Source: Alphaproteobacteria bacterium
GTDB lineage: Bacteria; Pseudomonadota; Alphaproteobacteria; Micavibrionales; Micavibrionaceae
Assembly: GCA_009995045.1 (NCBI GenBank)
Contig: JAACQG010000005.1
Location: forward strand, 1-42,448
Direction: 5' to 3'
Length of the DNA stretch: 42,448 nt
Shown here: positions 8,941 through 17,135 of the stretch, piece by piece
How the letters are laid out: every line of letters starts with the position of its first letter
Position numbering within the stretch: position 1 is the first letter of the stretch
The notes under the pieces: model-generated
Seen by the model: the letters and a program-made list of their open reading frames with translations, nothing else
Told to the model about the DNA's origin: nothing
The model's database searches: none
Translations under genes and position numbers: made by a program

Positions 8941-10920
8941 ATGGAACAAAAAGCAGAACAACACATTACTATGACTCTCCCCGATGGTGCTAGCCGCGTT
9001 TATGACGCGGGTGTGACGGGGTTCGAGATTGCCAAAGATATATCGTCTTCGCTTGCTAAGATATCGATCGCTATCCGTATTAACGGGGAGCTTTGCGATT
9101 TGTCGCTGCCGATTACGCAGGATTCCGATATCGCGATTGTCACCCGTAAGGATGATGAGGCGTTGGAGATGATCCGCCATGATTGCGCGCATGTGATGGC
9201 GGAAGCGGTGCAGAATCTTTTCCCCGGCACGCAGGTGACCATTGGTCCGAATATCGAGAACGGGTTCTTTTATGATTTCGCACGCAATGAGCCGTTTTCA
9301 ACGGATGATTTTGAGGCCATCGAAAAAGAGATGCGTAAGATTGTCGAGCGTAATTCCCAGTTTGTGCGTGAGGTTTGGGATCGTGATGAGGCGATTGCTT
9401 ATTTCAGGGGTAAGGGCGAAAATTATAAAGCGGAGTTGATTGAGGATTTGCCCGAGAGTGAATCGATCAAAATCTATCGTCAGGGTGAATGGCTAGACCT
9501 TTGCCGTGGGCCACACATGCAATCAACCAAGCAAGTTGGAACAGCGTTTAAGTTGTTGAAGGTTGCGGGCGCGTATTGGCGCGGGGATTCATCTAAAGCA
9601 ATGCTTACGCGTATATACGGGACAGCGTGGCGCAGCGATGATGAGCTTAAAGAATATTTGCATCAATTGGATGAAGCGGAAAAACGTGATCATCGTAAAT
9701 TGGGCAACGAGATGGATTTGTACCATTTCCAACCTGAGGCGCAAGGCAGCGTGTTTTGGCACCCCAAGGGCTATGTGATTTACAACGCGTTGGAGCAATA
9801 TATTCGCCGCCGCGTTAATGACGCAGGGTATAAAGAGATTAAGACGCCGCAGCTTATTGATAACAAGCTTTGGGAGGCGTCCGGTCACTGGGGGAAATAT
9901 CGGGAGAATATGTTTGTTGTTCCTGATGAAATTCCATCCGTTGATGATGATGGCCCCGTTGTATCGGAGCATGCATTTGAAAAATTGATGGCGCTTAAGC
10001 CGATGAATTGCCCCGCACACGTACAGGTGTTTAAACAGGGCATTACCTCCTATCGTGATTTGCCGATCCGCCTTGCGGAGTTTGGCTGTTGTCACCGTAA
10101 CGAGGCCCATGGCGCGCTGCATGGTTTGATGCGTGTACGTCAAATGACGCAAGATGATGCGCATATTTTCTGCACGGAAGATCAGATCACCGATGAATCG
10201 GTCGCGTTTTGCGGCTTGATTAAGGATGTGTATTCGGATCTTGGGTTTGATGATGTCCGCATTGTGCTTGCCCTTCGTCCAGAAAGCCGCGCAGGCAGTG
10301 ATGAGGTTTGGGATAAAGCCGAAGACGGGCTTCGTCAGGCCTTGATCAAGGCAGGTCTTGAGTTTGAAGAAGAAGAAGGCGAAGGCGCGTTTTACGGGCC
10401 GAAGATTGAATATCACATCCGTGATGCGATTGGCCGTAGCTGGCAATGTGGAACGCTACAGCTTGATTTTGTCCTGCCCGAGCGCCTTGATGCGCATTAT
10501 ATCGGGGAAGATGGCAATAAACACCGTCCTGTGATGCTTCACCGTGCGATTTTAGGGACGCTGGAGCGGTTTATCGGCATTATGATCGAGAACTACGCGG
10601 GAAAACTTCCCTTGTGGCTTGCGCCCGTGCAATGCGTCGTGGCGACCATTACGGCATCGGCGGATGATTATGCGCGCGATATCTATGAGCAGCTTAAGGC
10701 GGCGGGGATTCGCGCGGAGCTTGATATTCGTAATGAGAAGATCAATTACAAAGTGCGTGAGCATTCTGTTGGCAAGGTGCCTAATCTTTTTGTTGTCGGC
10801 GCGCGTGAAGCGGAGGAAAAAACCGTGGCTATTCGCCGCCTTGGCTCACAAGCACAAGACGTGAAATCGTTCGATGAAGCTTTGGCTGAGATTGTCGATG
10901 AAGCGAAAGCACCGTTTTAG
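8941..10920 (+). CDS. thrS: Threonyl-tRNA synthetase
   Basis: A 659-aa class II synthetase charging tRNA-Thr. The N-terminal TGS domain (about 10-70) is followed by the editing domain with HxxxH (HDCAH) and DLCRGPH. The catalytic core has the zinc ligands in MNCPAH, DDAHIF and MLHRAI, motif 2 around [20 protein letters not shown] and motif 3 [13 protein letters not shown]. The C-terminal anticodon-binding domain spans about 555-655 ([18 protein letters not shown]). Length is normal for the family. ATG 8941 was chosen because an overlapping ATG at 8937 is out of frame; the Shine-Dalgarno is weak. tspO follows after 2 nt. In many bacteria thrS lies next to infC; here infC is 1.7 kb downstream. 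Confidence 0.97.
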   Translation: MEQKAEQHITMTLPDGASRVYDAGVTGFEIAKDISSSLAKISIAIRINGELCDLSLPITQDSDIAIVTRKDDEALEMIRHDCAHVMAEAVQNLFPGTQVTIGPNIENGFFYDFARNEPFSTDDFEAIEKEMRKIVERNSQFVREVWDRDEAIAYFRGKGENYKAELIEDLPESESIKIYRQGEWLDLCRGPHMQSTKQVGTAFKLLKVAGAYWRGDSSKAMLTRIYGTAWRSDDELKEYLHQLDEAEKRDHRKLGNEMDLYHFQPEAQGSVFWHPKGYVIYNALEQYIRRRVNDAGYKEIKTPQLIDNKLWEASGHWGKYRENMFVVPDEIPSVDDDGPVVSEHAFEKLMALKPMNCPAHVQVFKQGITSYRDLPIRLAEFGCCHRNEAHGALHGLMRVRQMTQDDAHIFCTEDQITDESVAFCGLIKDVYSDLGFDDVRIVLALRPESRAGSDEVWDKAEDGLRQALIKAGLEFEEEEGEGAFYGPKIEYHIRDAIGRSWQCGTLQLDFVLPERLDAHYIGEDGNKHRPVMLHRAILGTLERFIGIMIENYAGKLPLWLAPVQCVVATITASADDYARDIYEQLKAAGIRAELDIRNEKINYKVREHSVGKVPNLFVVGAREAEEKTVAIRRLGSQAQDVKSFDEALAEIVDEAKAPF

Positions 10921-10922
10921 AT

Positions 10923-11387
10923 ATGAAAAAATTTATTCCGCCGCTTCTATGGATTATCGGGTTTCAGGCGATATCGGGTTTGATTGGCTTTGCGACTGCG
11001 GCCAATATGGGGTGGTATAGAACGCTTGAGAAAGCGCCTCTCAACCCTCCTGACCTTGCGTTTCCTATTGTTTGGACGACGCTGTACGTATTGCTTGCGC
11101 TTGCGGGCTGGTTGGTTTGGACAAAACGTAATGATGATGGTTTTGCCCTCGCGTTTCGCTTGTATTGGGTGCAAATGTTGCTCAATTGGGGGTGGAGCTT
11201 TGTTTTCTTTGCGGCGCATCTTGTCGTGATCGGGTTCTTTTGGATTGTTGCGCTTGATCTTGCTATGATCGCGTTTATCATTGTTGCATGGAATAAGAGC
11301 CGTATTGCCGCGTTGTTGGTTTTGCCGACCGTGATTTGGGGCAGCTTTGCCGCCTATTTGAATGTCATGATCTGGATTTTGAATTAG
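10923..11387 (+). CDS. tspO: TspO/MBR family membrane protein
   Basis: A 154-aa tryptophan-rich sensory protein homolog with five predicted membrane helices. Family marks are GFATAANMGWYRTLEKAPLN near the start, PPDLAFPIVWTTLYVLLALAGWLVW, then LYWVQMLLNWGWSFVFFAAH and a final YLNVMIWILN. TspO proteins bind porphyrins and are tied to tetrapyrrole control and stress; the precise role here is unknown. It begins 2 nt after thrS, so it is probably co-transcribed and translationally coupled with it. Confidence 0.93.
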   Translation: MKKFIPPLLWIIGFQAISGLIGFATAANMGWYRTLEKAPLNPPDLAFPIVWTTLYVLLALAGWLVWTKRNDDGFALAFRLYWVQMLLNWGWSFVFFAAHLVVIGFFWIVALDLAMIAFIIVAWNKSRIAALLVLPTVIWGSFAAYLNVMIWILN

Positions 11388-11393
11388 GTTTAC

Positions 11394-11417
11394 AATATAG
11401 GAAAAATATCCTATATT
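11394..11417 (+). other. 9-bp inverted repeat after tspO
   Basis: AATATAGGA (11394-11402) and TCCTATATT (11409-11417) with a 6-nt spacer lie 6 nt after the tspO stop, followed by TTATG. With a short T-run it is a weak terminator candidate; alternatively it is an operator. The rest of the AT-rich spacer to 11559 shows no other convincing signal and no good Shine-Dalgarno before the pirin ATG. Confidence 0.5.
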
Positions 11418-11559
11418 TTATGTGGTTTAGATATGAAATTAAATGAGAATACGAATTTTGAAATGCAATGAAATTATCCAATATTTATAATGATTTCAGT
11501 GCGATAAAGCATAAATTCGTTATAAAAATTTTTTGCATAGAAAGTTATAGATAATAAAA

Positions 11560-12450
11560 ATGAGCATATTACAAAATGATCCGATAGAAACCATCATCAT
11601 CCCCCGCAGCGGGGATATTGGTGGTTTTGAGGTGCATCGTGCTTTGCCGAGCAAAGAGCGGCAGATGGTTGGGCCGTTTATATTTTGGGATCAAATGGGG
11701 CCGGGTGAATTTTTGACCGATCATGGGGTTGATGTGCGTCCGCACCCACATATTGGTTTATCAACGGTGACATATTTATTTAAAGGATCTTTGGACCATA
11801 AAGATTCGCTTGGCTATGATGAGCGGATTTTGCCGGGGGATGTGAATGTCATGACCGCAGGGAGTGGCATTGTTCATTCGGAACGTACAGGGATGGATAT
11901 CAGGCAGCAACCGTCAAATTTATTCGGTATTCAGAGCTGGCTTGCTCTCCCTAAGGCGCATGAAGAGGATAGCCCGACATTTGCGCATACGGATAAAGGC
12001 GCGTTGCCGGAGATGGAATATGATGGCATGCGTGCGCGTGTTATCATGGGAAATTTATGGGGAAAATCCGCACCTGTGCCGATTATGAGCGACACACTTT
12101 ATGTGGATGTTGAGCTAGAAGCGGGCGGTGTGTTTGAATTGCCCGTTGAGACGGAGGAGCGCGGTGTTTATGTGCTTAATGGTGAGGTGGAGATTGCAGG
12201 GATACGCCATGCACCCAATCAGCTTTTGGTGTTTCGTCCCGGCGATCAAGTTGTTGTAAAAGCAACGGAACTCAATCAATCGCCTGTTCGTATGATGGTT
12301 ATGGGCGGTGAGGCGATGGATGGGCCGCGCCACATTTTTTGGAATTTCGTGTCATCGGATCGCGAGCGCATTAACCAAGCCAAACGCGATTGGAAAGACG
12401 GGAAATTTGACAGGGTTGACGGTGATGATGAATTTATCCCATTACCCTAA
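11560..12450 (+). CDS. Pirin family protein
   Basis: A 296-aa bicupin. The N-terminal cupin carries the pirin metal ligands: His62 and His64 in RPHPHIGLSTVTY, His106 and Glu108 in GSGIVHSERT. The C-terminal cupin (about 185-290) has LNGEVEIAGIRHAPNQLL. Bacterial pirins are Fe(II) proteins; some degrade quercetin, others modulate enzymes or redox stress, and sequence alone does not tell which. The gene stands 172 nt after tspO and 135 nt before infC, and infC has its own promoter, so pirin is probably the end of a transcript. Confidence 0.93.
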   Translation: MSILQNDPIETIIIPRSGDIGGFEVHRALPSKERQMVGPFIFWDQMGPGEFLTDHGVDVRPHPHIGLSTVTYLFKGSLDHKDSLGYDERILPGDVNVMTAGSGIVHSERTGMDIRQQPSNLFGIQSWLALPKAHEEDSPTFAHTDKGALPEMEYDGMRARVIMGNLWGKSAPVPIMSDTLYVDVELEAGGVFELPVETEERGVYVLNGEVEIAGIRHAPNQLLVFRPGDQVVVKATELNQSPVRMMVMGGEAMDGPRHIFWNFVSSDRERINQAKRDWKDGKFDRVDGDDEFIPLP

Positions 12451-12514
12451 TATAACAAACGCTGCATCCCTTGATAGACAATGACTTGACATTGATAGAG
12501 GCCATGTTAATGAT

Positions 12515-12543
12515 TTCACAAGAATAGTGATTTATACTATAAT
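12515..12543 (+). promoter_or_regulatory. Sigma-70-type promoter for infC
   Basis: TTCACA (12515-12520), exactly 17 nt, TATAAT (12538-12543). The predicted transcript start is near 12550, giving a leader of about 35 nt before the infC start. This is the best promoter match I found in the window. Confidence 0.65.
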
Positions 12544-12571
12544 ACGCTAAAATAATTGATTGTAACAATAT

Positions 12572-12588
12572 AAGGAGACAAAACAATC
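12572..12588 (+). promoter_or_regulatory. Shine-Dalgarno and ATC start codon of infC
   Basis: AAGGAG (12572-12577) is followed after 8 nt by ATC (12586-12588). An in-frame TAA at 12571-12573 bounds the reading frame, and no ATG, GTG or TTG occurs in frame before 12694. The rare start is consistent with the known autoregulation of IF-3, which rejects non-canonical start codons. Confidence 0.8.
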
Positions 12589-13140
12589 GCCAGACCAGAT
12601 TATGACCCACGTGCGCCGCGCAAAAGTAAAGGCCCACGCATTAATTTAGATATTACAGCGGACGAAGTTCGCGTAGTCGGCGCCGATGGCGAGATGGCGG
12701 GCGTTATGTCCGTTGCCGAAGGTGTGAAATTGGCGGAAGAGGCTGGTTTGGATTTGGTTGAGGTTTCTCCCAATGCATCCCCGCCGGTTTGTAAGGTTCT
12801 TGACTATGGTAAGTATAAATACGAGCAGCAGAAAAAAGCGTCTGAAGCCCGTAAGAAGCAAAAAACCGTTGATGTTAAAGAAGTTAAAATTCGCCCCGGT
12901 ATCGAAGATCATGATTATCAGGTGAAAATGCGCAATGCGCGTAAATTCCTTGAAAATGGTGATAAAGTTAAAGTCACGATGCGTTTTCGCGGTCGAGAAA
13001 TGGCGCATCAAGATATCGGGTTTAACCTGCTTAAACGGATGATCGAAGAATTATCCGATGTTGGTAAAGTTGACCTTCATCCGAAAATGGAAGGACGCCA
13101 GATTATTATGGTTCTGTCTTCCGAAATCGAGAAGACCTAG
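12586..13140 (+). CDS. infC: Translation initiation factor IF-3, ATC start
   Basis: 184 aa when read from ATC 12586, matching the usual ~180 aa; starting at the first ATG (12694) would remove 36 residues including the conserved KGPRINLDI segment. The N-domain runs to about residue 80 ([25 protein letters not shown] split over 12740-12815), then a Lys-rich linker ([11 protein letters not shown]) and the C-domain ([26 protein letters not shown]). IF-3 binds the 30S subunit and checks initiator tRNA and start codon. The usual downstream partners rpmI and rplT are absent; a terminator and the convergent trxA follow. Confidence 0.96.
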   Translation: MARPDYDPRAPRKSKGPRINLDITADEVRVVGADGEMAGVMSVAEGVKLAEEAGLDLVEVSPNASPPVCKVLDYGKYKYEQQKKASEARKKQKTVDVKEVKIRPGIEDHDYQVKMRNARKFLENGDKVKVTMRFRGREMAHQDIGFNLLKRMIEELSDVGKVDLHPKMEGRQIIMVLSSEIEKT

Positions 13141-13195
13141 GAATTATCGACTTTCGGCCTGCAAATTCTTCAATTCCCTGCTCTAGCAAAAAGAA

Positions 13196-13223
13196 AAAAG
13201 CCGCATCGTTTGACGCGGCTTTT
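13196..13223. terminator. Bidirectional intrinsic terminator between infC and trxA
   Basis: AAAAGCCGC (13196-13204) pairs with GCGGCTTTT (13215-13223), 10-nt loop. The A-run on one side and T-run on the other serve both the infC (+) and trxA (-) transcripts, which converge here. Confidence 0.9.
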
Positions 13224-13251
13224 GTTATTTTTTAAGTGGGAAATGTGTTGG

Positions 13252-13572
13252 TTAAACGTTGCCTTCAACCCATTCGGCAAGTTGTGATTTTGGCATGCCG
13301 CCGACTTTTGTGTCGACCAATTCGCCGCCTTTGAAAATCATCAATGTTGGAACGCCGCGCACACCGTATTTTGTGGGGGCTTCGGGGGCGTCTTCGATGT
13401 TGATTTTTACAACTTTGATTTTGCCTGCCATATCTTCGGCAAGTTTATCGACGATGGGGGTGAGTTGTTTACACGGCCCACACCATTCTGCCCAAAAATC
13501 TACGAGTACGGGTTCTTCGGATTTTAGAACCTCGGCTTCGAAGTTAGAATCTGTTACTGCGATGCTGCTCAT
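13252..13572 (-). CDS. trxA: Thioredoxin
   Basis: A 106-aa classical thioredoxin with the redox site WCGPCK (residues ~30-35), the conserved cis-Pro segment RGVPTLMIF and the Gly-rich end VGGMPKSQL. It reduces disulfides in cytosolic proteins. The Shine-Dalgarno AAAGGAC lies about 6 nt before ATG. It is 89 nt downstream of addA; folC-trxA-addA or addA-trxA neighbourhoods are common in alphaproteobacteria. Confidence 0.97.
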   Translation of the reverse strand: MSSIAVTDSNFEAEVLKSEEPVLVDFWAEWCGPCKQLTPIVDKLAEDMAGKIKVVKINIEDAPEAPTKYGVRGVPTLMIFKGGELVDTKVGGMPKSQLAEWVEGNV

Positions 13573-13605
13573 TTTAGTGTCCTTTCAGTACGCATGCTAA
13601 TTAGT

Positions 13606-13621
13606 ATTAACTATGGTTAAT
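13606..13621. promoter_or_regulatory. Palindrome upstream of trxA (possible operator)
   Basis: ATTAAC-TATG-GTTAAT, a perfect dyad with 6-bp arms and 4-nt spacer, lies 34 nt before the trxA start. A TTGACC -35-like hexamer (minus strand, 13632-13637) is just upstream, so the dyad would overlap a promoter spacer or -10. No matching -10 is convincing. Confidence 0.3.
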
Positions 13622-13661
13622 ATTTGTGTGAGGTCAAGGTTTGGTGTGGTTTTATTTTCGC

Positions 13662-16600
13662 TTAGACGTCGATTGGCATGAGGTTGGGGCCGTCAGTCCA
13701 TAACAGCGCGCATTTGATTTTACGCCCTGGATAAATGGATGTGAGGGTATCAGCGTATGATTTTAGCTGGTTGGCGTAGATTTTTGGCACATCTTTTACG
13801 TCAATTGGTGGTGGTCTGTTTGTTTTAAAATCGATGATGAGGATTTCATCATCGGTGATGAACAGGCGGTCGATTTGTCCGCTGATGAGGCGGCCATCGG
13901 GTAGCAGGCCTGTGATGGGGACTTCAGCGCGGGAATTAGGGCCGAAAATTGGGGCGAAATCGGGGTGGCTTAGGATTGTTTCGATTTCATCGGCGATATT
14001 GCCCCGCACAGATTCGGGCAGGTCGCTGGCATGAATATTCAAATATTGATGCATGGATTGGCGCTGCGTATCTTTTGGCAGGTCGGGGAGGAATTGTAGC
14101 AAGGTGTGGGTGACATTGCCGCGGCGGAAGCGGTAATTGTCGCTTGCGGTGAGCGGAGAGAGCGCGGCGGGTTCGCTTTCGCTTGGGCGTGATGGCATGA
14201 GAGGCGCGGGCGGATGTGGCTCTGTGGGGGCGGTTTGGGTGAGCCAGTCGGGAATGGGCGCTGGTTGATGGGTGTCTTCCTTGGTTTTTGGAGATCTGTC
14301 GGCGTCTTTTGTTTGGGGTGAGGTCAGACGGAGTGTTGTGTCTTCTTCTTCCGTTGCCTCGGGATGGGATTTCAGGCCGTTTCGGATAAGCGCGTACCAG
14401 CAATCATCCTTAATATCGTTTTTGCTTTTATAGCCAGTGACGTAGAGGCGGTCTTCGGCGCGGGTCATGGCGACGTAGAGGAGGCGGCGATATTCCTCGC
14501 TCATGCGTTCGAGGACTTTTTCTTTTGCGTGTGTGAAGATATCGGCTTCGTAATCTTTGCGCGGTGCCCATATGGGCAGGTCTTGGCCCGTTTGTGTGGG
14601 CCAGAGGAGGCGGCTTCCGGCTTGGGACGCGTTGATCCCTGCGACCGAAGTTGTGTCGGGCAGGAAGACGATGGGCGCTTGGAGGCCTTTTGAGCCGTGA
14701 ACGGTCATGATGCGGATATGGTCGGTTTGGTCATCATTTTGGCGTTTGATATCACCCGCGCTGGAGCGTTGCCATTGGATGAAGGATTGAAGCGATGGTG
14801 TGTGGTTATGCTCAAAGTTCAGGCAGGCGTTAAGGAGTTCGTCCAGAGAATCTTGCGCGTCATTGCCGAGGCGTTTTTGAAAGGCGCGGAGGCCGCTTAT
14901 TGTATCAGCGGGGCATGGGCTTTGAAGGAGGGCGGCGAAAAAGGCGTATGGCGTGAGTGTGCGCGCCTTATTGATGAGGGTTTTGAGATAGGTGGTGATT
15001 TCGGATTTGGCATGGTTACGCACAGATTTCCACAGGCTTGCTTTGCGGTTATGAGCGAGGGTGAAGAGTGTGTCTTCATCCATGCCAATAAGGGGAGATT
15101 TGAGGAGGCAGGCGAGGGTTAAATCGTCGCTTGGTAGGAGCGCAAAATCAGCGGCGGCGAGCATGTCCTGGACGGCGAGTTGGTCGTTGAGGACGATACG
15201 GTCGAGGCCGCCGACGGGGATATTGCGTGATTTAAGGCTGCGCATCAATTGGCCGACAAAGGCGTTTCTTGTGCGTACCAAAATCATGATGTCACGGGGT
15301 TGTATGGGACGGTTATAGGAGGGGAGGATTTCCTGATTTTTGATCCATGTCTCGATTGTGTCTGCGATGGCTTCGGCGCATTTGGTGCTGCCGCTTTTGT
15401 GGTCTTCGATATGGATCGGGGGTTGCCATGTCAGCGAGGTGTTATCGGTTTCATCGTTTTCGAAGAGGGGCCATTGCTCGACTATACCGGCCTGTCCGCG
15501 GCGGAAGGCTTCGTGATTGATGTCGCCTATGCCAAGGCCTTTGCGGATGTTTGGATCAGCGAATACGGCGTCCACGGCGGCGAGGACGGATTTGGTGGAG
15601 CGGAAGGAAATGTTGAGATCGACCTTTTCCCAGTTTGATTTTGCGGCGGTTATTTTTTCGGCGAAGGTGTTTCGCATGCGGTCAAACTCTTCGGGGGAGG
15701 CGCGTTGGAAGCTGTAGATGGATTGTTTTTCATCGCCGACGGTAAAGAGTGTGCGGTTGGTTTCGCTGAGTAATTCCGGTGCGCTGTGGCTTGCGAAAAA
15801 TTCGGAGCAGAGGGCTTCGATGATGCTCCATTGTTCAGGGTTGGTGTCTTGGGCTTCGTCGATCAGAATGTGGTCGATTCCCTGGTCGAGTTTGTAATGC
15901 ACCCATGCGCCGCGTGTTTGCATCAATGTGCGCGTTTTGAAGATCAGGTCTTCGTAATCGAGCATGTTATGCTGCGCTTTGATGGCGGTGTATTGGGTAA
16001 GAGTTTCGGTTGCGATGAGTAGGAGGTCGCGTGTGAGGGTTGCGATTTGTGCGGATTTTATGGCGTTGAGTGTTGCGTGGATGCGGCTGGCTTCTTCTTG
16101 CATGGTGTCACCGAGATGGGGGTTTTGGTCGGTGATTTTCTTGCCCATGAGTTTGGCGCGGATGTCTCCGTTTTGTGTGAGGAAGACATTGGCGTAGGCA
16201 TCGAAATTTTCGAGGCGTGTTTGGGTGTCTGCGGTAAGAAAGTCATAGATGAGGGCTGCTTTTTCACTGTCTGTTTTTGTGCTTTGCGCCATGGCGTCGG
16301 CGCAGCCTTTGATGGCGGCGCGTTCGAAATTCTTATCCTCGCAGGCGATTTTCAAGATGTCGTTTGGGGATTGGTTGGGCAGGATGTCGAGAGATTGGCA
16401 GAGCGCATTATAGAGGCCGTCTATGCCGAAATGTTTTTGTAAAATGTCTTCGGTTTGTCCGCGTTCGGAGGCGATTGCGCCGATGAGCTGGCTGATTTGG
16501 TCTTCGTTGATTGTGCGCGATAGGTTCTGGAGGGCGGTGTTTACTGGGCTGATTTTGTCTTTGACGGCGCGTGATATGATACGGGTTTTGGCTTGGTTGA

Positions 16601-17135
16601 GGTAATCACTGGCGGTGCGGTCATCTGCGACTTCGAAGCCGGGGATGAGGTTTGCCTCGAGCGGGAAGCGCGAGAGAATGGATTGACAAAATGCATGAAT
16701 GGTCATGATTTTGAGGCGACCCGGTGTGTCGATCACATCGGCGAATAATTTACGGGCGGTGGTGAGTTCATAGGGGCTTGGCGCGTGACCGAGTAGGTTT
16801 TGGAGTTTGGTGGTGAGGGTGTCTTCGGAGGCGATTGCCCATTCGGAGAGGGTTTCATTGATGCGCAGCGCCATCTCGTTTGCGGCGGCTTTGGTGAAGG
16901 TGAGGCCGAGGATTTTATGTGGTGCGCAGCCCGGTAGGATATTGCCGTTTGCATCTTTTTGCGGCAAGAGAAGGCGCAGCACGCGGTCGGTGAGGACTTT
17001 GGTTTTTCCTGTCCCCGCTGATGCGCTGACCCAGACCGACGCCATAGGATCAGAGGCGCGGCGTTGCAGGACATTGGGGTCGAGCGGGCGTGAAGATTGG
17101 GGGGGGGGCTGATGATCTAGGTTTTCAATGCTCAT
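13662..17135 (-). CDS. addA: Double-strand break repair helicase-nuclease AddA
   Basis: A 1157-aa subunit of the AddAB enzyme, which resects DNA ends for RecA-dependent repair. It is a UvrD/Rep-type SF1 helicase: Walker A SASAGTGKT (residues 38-45), Walker B DEAQDTNPEQW, motif III/IV region VGDEKQSIYSFQRA, motif V MTVHGSKGLQAPIV, motif VI LYVAMTRAEDRLYVTG. The C-terminal RecB-family nuclease has GQIDRLFI and ILIIDFKTNRPPP. ATG 17135 overlaps the addB stop by 4 nt (ATGA), showing coupling. A run of ten C in the coding strand at codons 10-13 (PPP) is odd and could slip. A Pro/Glu/Ser-rich linker separates helicase and nuclease. Confidence 0.96.
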   Translation of the reverse strand: MSIENLDHQPPPQSSRPLDPNVLQRRASDPMASVWVSASAGTGKTKVLTDRVLRLLLPQKDANGNILPGCAPHKILGLTFTKAAANEMALRINETLSEWAIASEDTLTTKLQNLLGHAPSPYELTTARKLFADVIDTPGRLKIMTIHAFCQSILSRFPLEANLIPGFEVADDRTASDYLNQAKTRIISRAVKDKISPVNTALQNLSRTINEDQISQLIGAIASERGQTEDILQKHFGIDGLYNALCQSLDILPNQSPNDILKIACEDKNFERAAIKGCADAMAQSTKTDSEKAALIYDFLTADTQTRLENFDAYANVFLTQNGDIRAKLMGKKITDQNPHLGDTMQEEASRIHATLNAIKSAQIATLTRDLLLIATETLTQYTAIKAQHNMLDYEDLIFKTRTLMQTRGAWVHYKLDQGIDHILIDEAQDTNPEQWSIIEALCSEFFASHSAPELLSETNRTLFTVGDEKQSIYSFQRASPEEFDRMRNTFAEKITAAKSNWEKVDLNISFRSTKSVLAAVDAVFADPNIRKGLGIGDINHEAFRRGQAGIVEQWPLFENDETDNTSLTWQPPIHIEDHKSGSTKCAEAIADTIETWIKNQEILPSYNRPIQPRDIMILVRTRNAFVGQLMRSLKSRNIPVGGLDRIVLNDQLAVQDMLAAADFALLPSDDLTLACLLKSPLIGMDEDTLFTLAHNRKASLWKSVRNHAKSEITTYLKTLINKARTLTPYAFFAALLQSPCPADTISGLRAFQKRLGNDAQDSLDELLNACLNFEHNHTPSLQSFIQWQRSSAGDIKRQNDDQTDHIRIMTVHGSKGLQAPIVFLPDTTSVAGINASQAGSRLLWPTQTGQDLPIWAPRKDYEADIFTHAKEKVLERMSEEYRRLLYVAMTRAEDRLYVTGYKSKNDIKDDCWYALIRNGLKSHPEATEEEDTTLRLTSPQTKDADRSPKTKEDTHQPAPIPDWLTQTAPTEPHPPAPLMPSRPSESEPAALSPLTASDNYRFRRGNVTHTLLQFLPDLPKDTQRQSMHQYLNIHASDLPESVRGNIADEIETILSHPDFAPIFGPNSRAEVPITGLLPDGRLISGQIDRLFITDDEILIIDFKTNRPPPIDVKDVPKIYANQLKSYADTLTSIYPGRKIKCALLWTDGPNLMPIDV
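17099..17108 (-). repeat. Homopolymer tract G10 (C10 in coding sense) within addA
   Basis: Ten consecutive G on the + strand encode part of the Gln-Pro-Pro-Pro-Gln stretch at addA residues 9-13. Slipped-strand mispairing here would shift the frame close to the start; a downstream in-frame ATG exists at residue 31. Confidence 0.9.

Noticed and set aside
13573-13640. Possible palindromic element remnant before trxA (AATACT then ACTGAAAGG)
   Set aside because: Only short matches to copy C; the dyad there has a different sequence.
14364-16442. Several + strand open frames of 100-170 codons inside addA
   Set aside because: Antisense shadows of a well-supported helicase gene; no initiation signals or family features.
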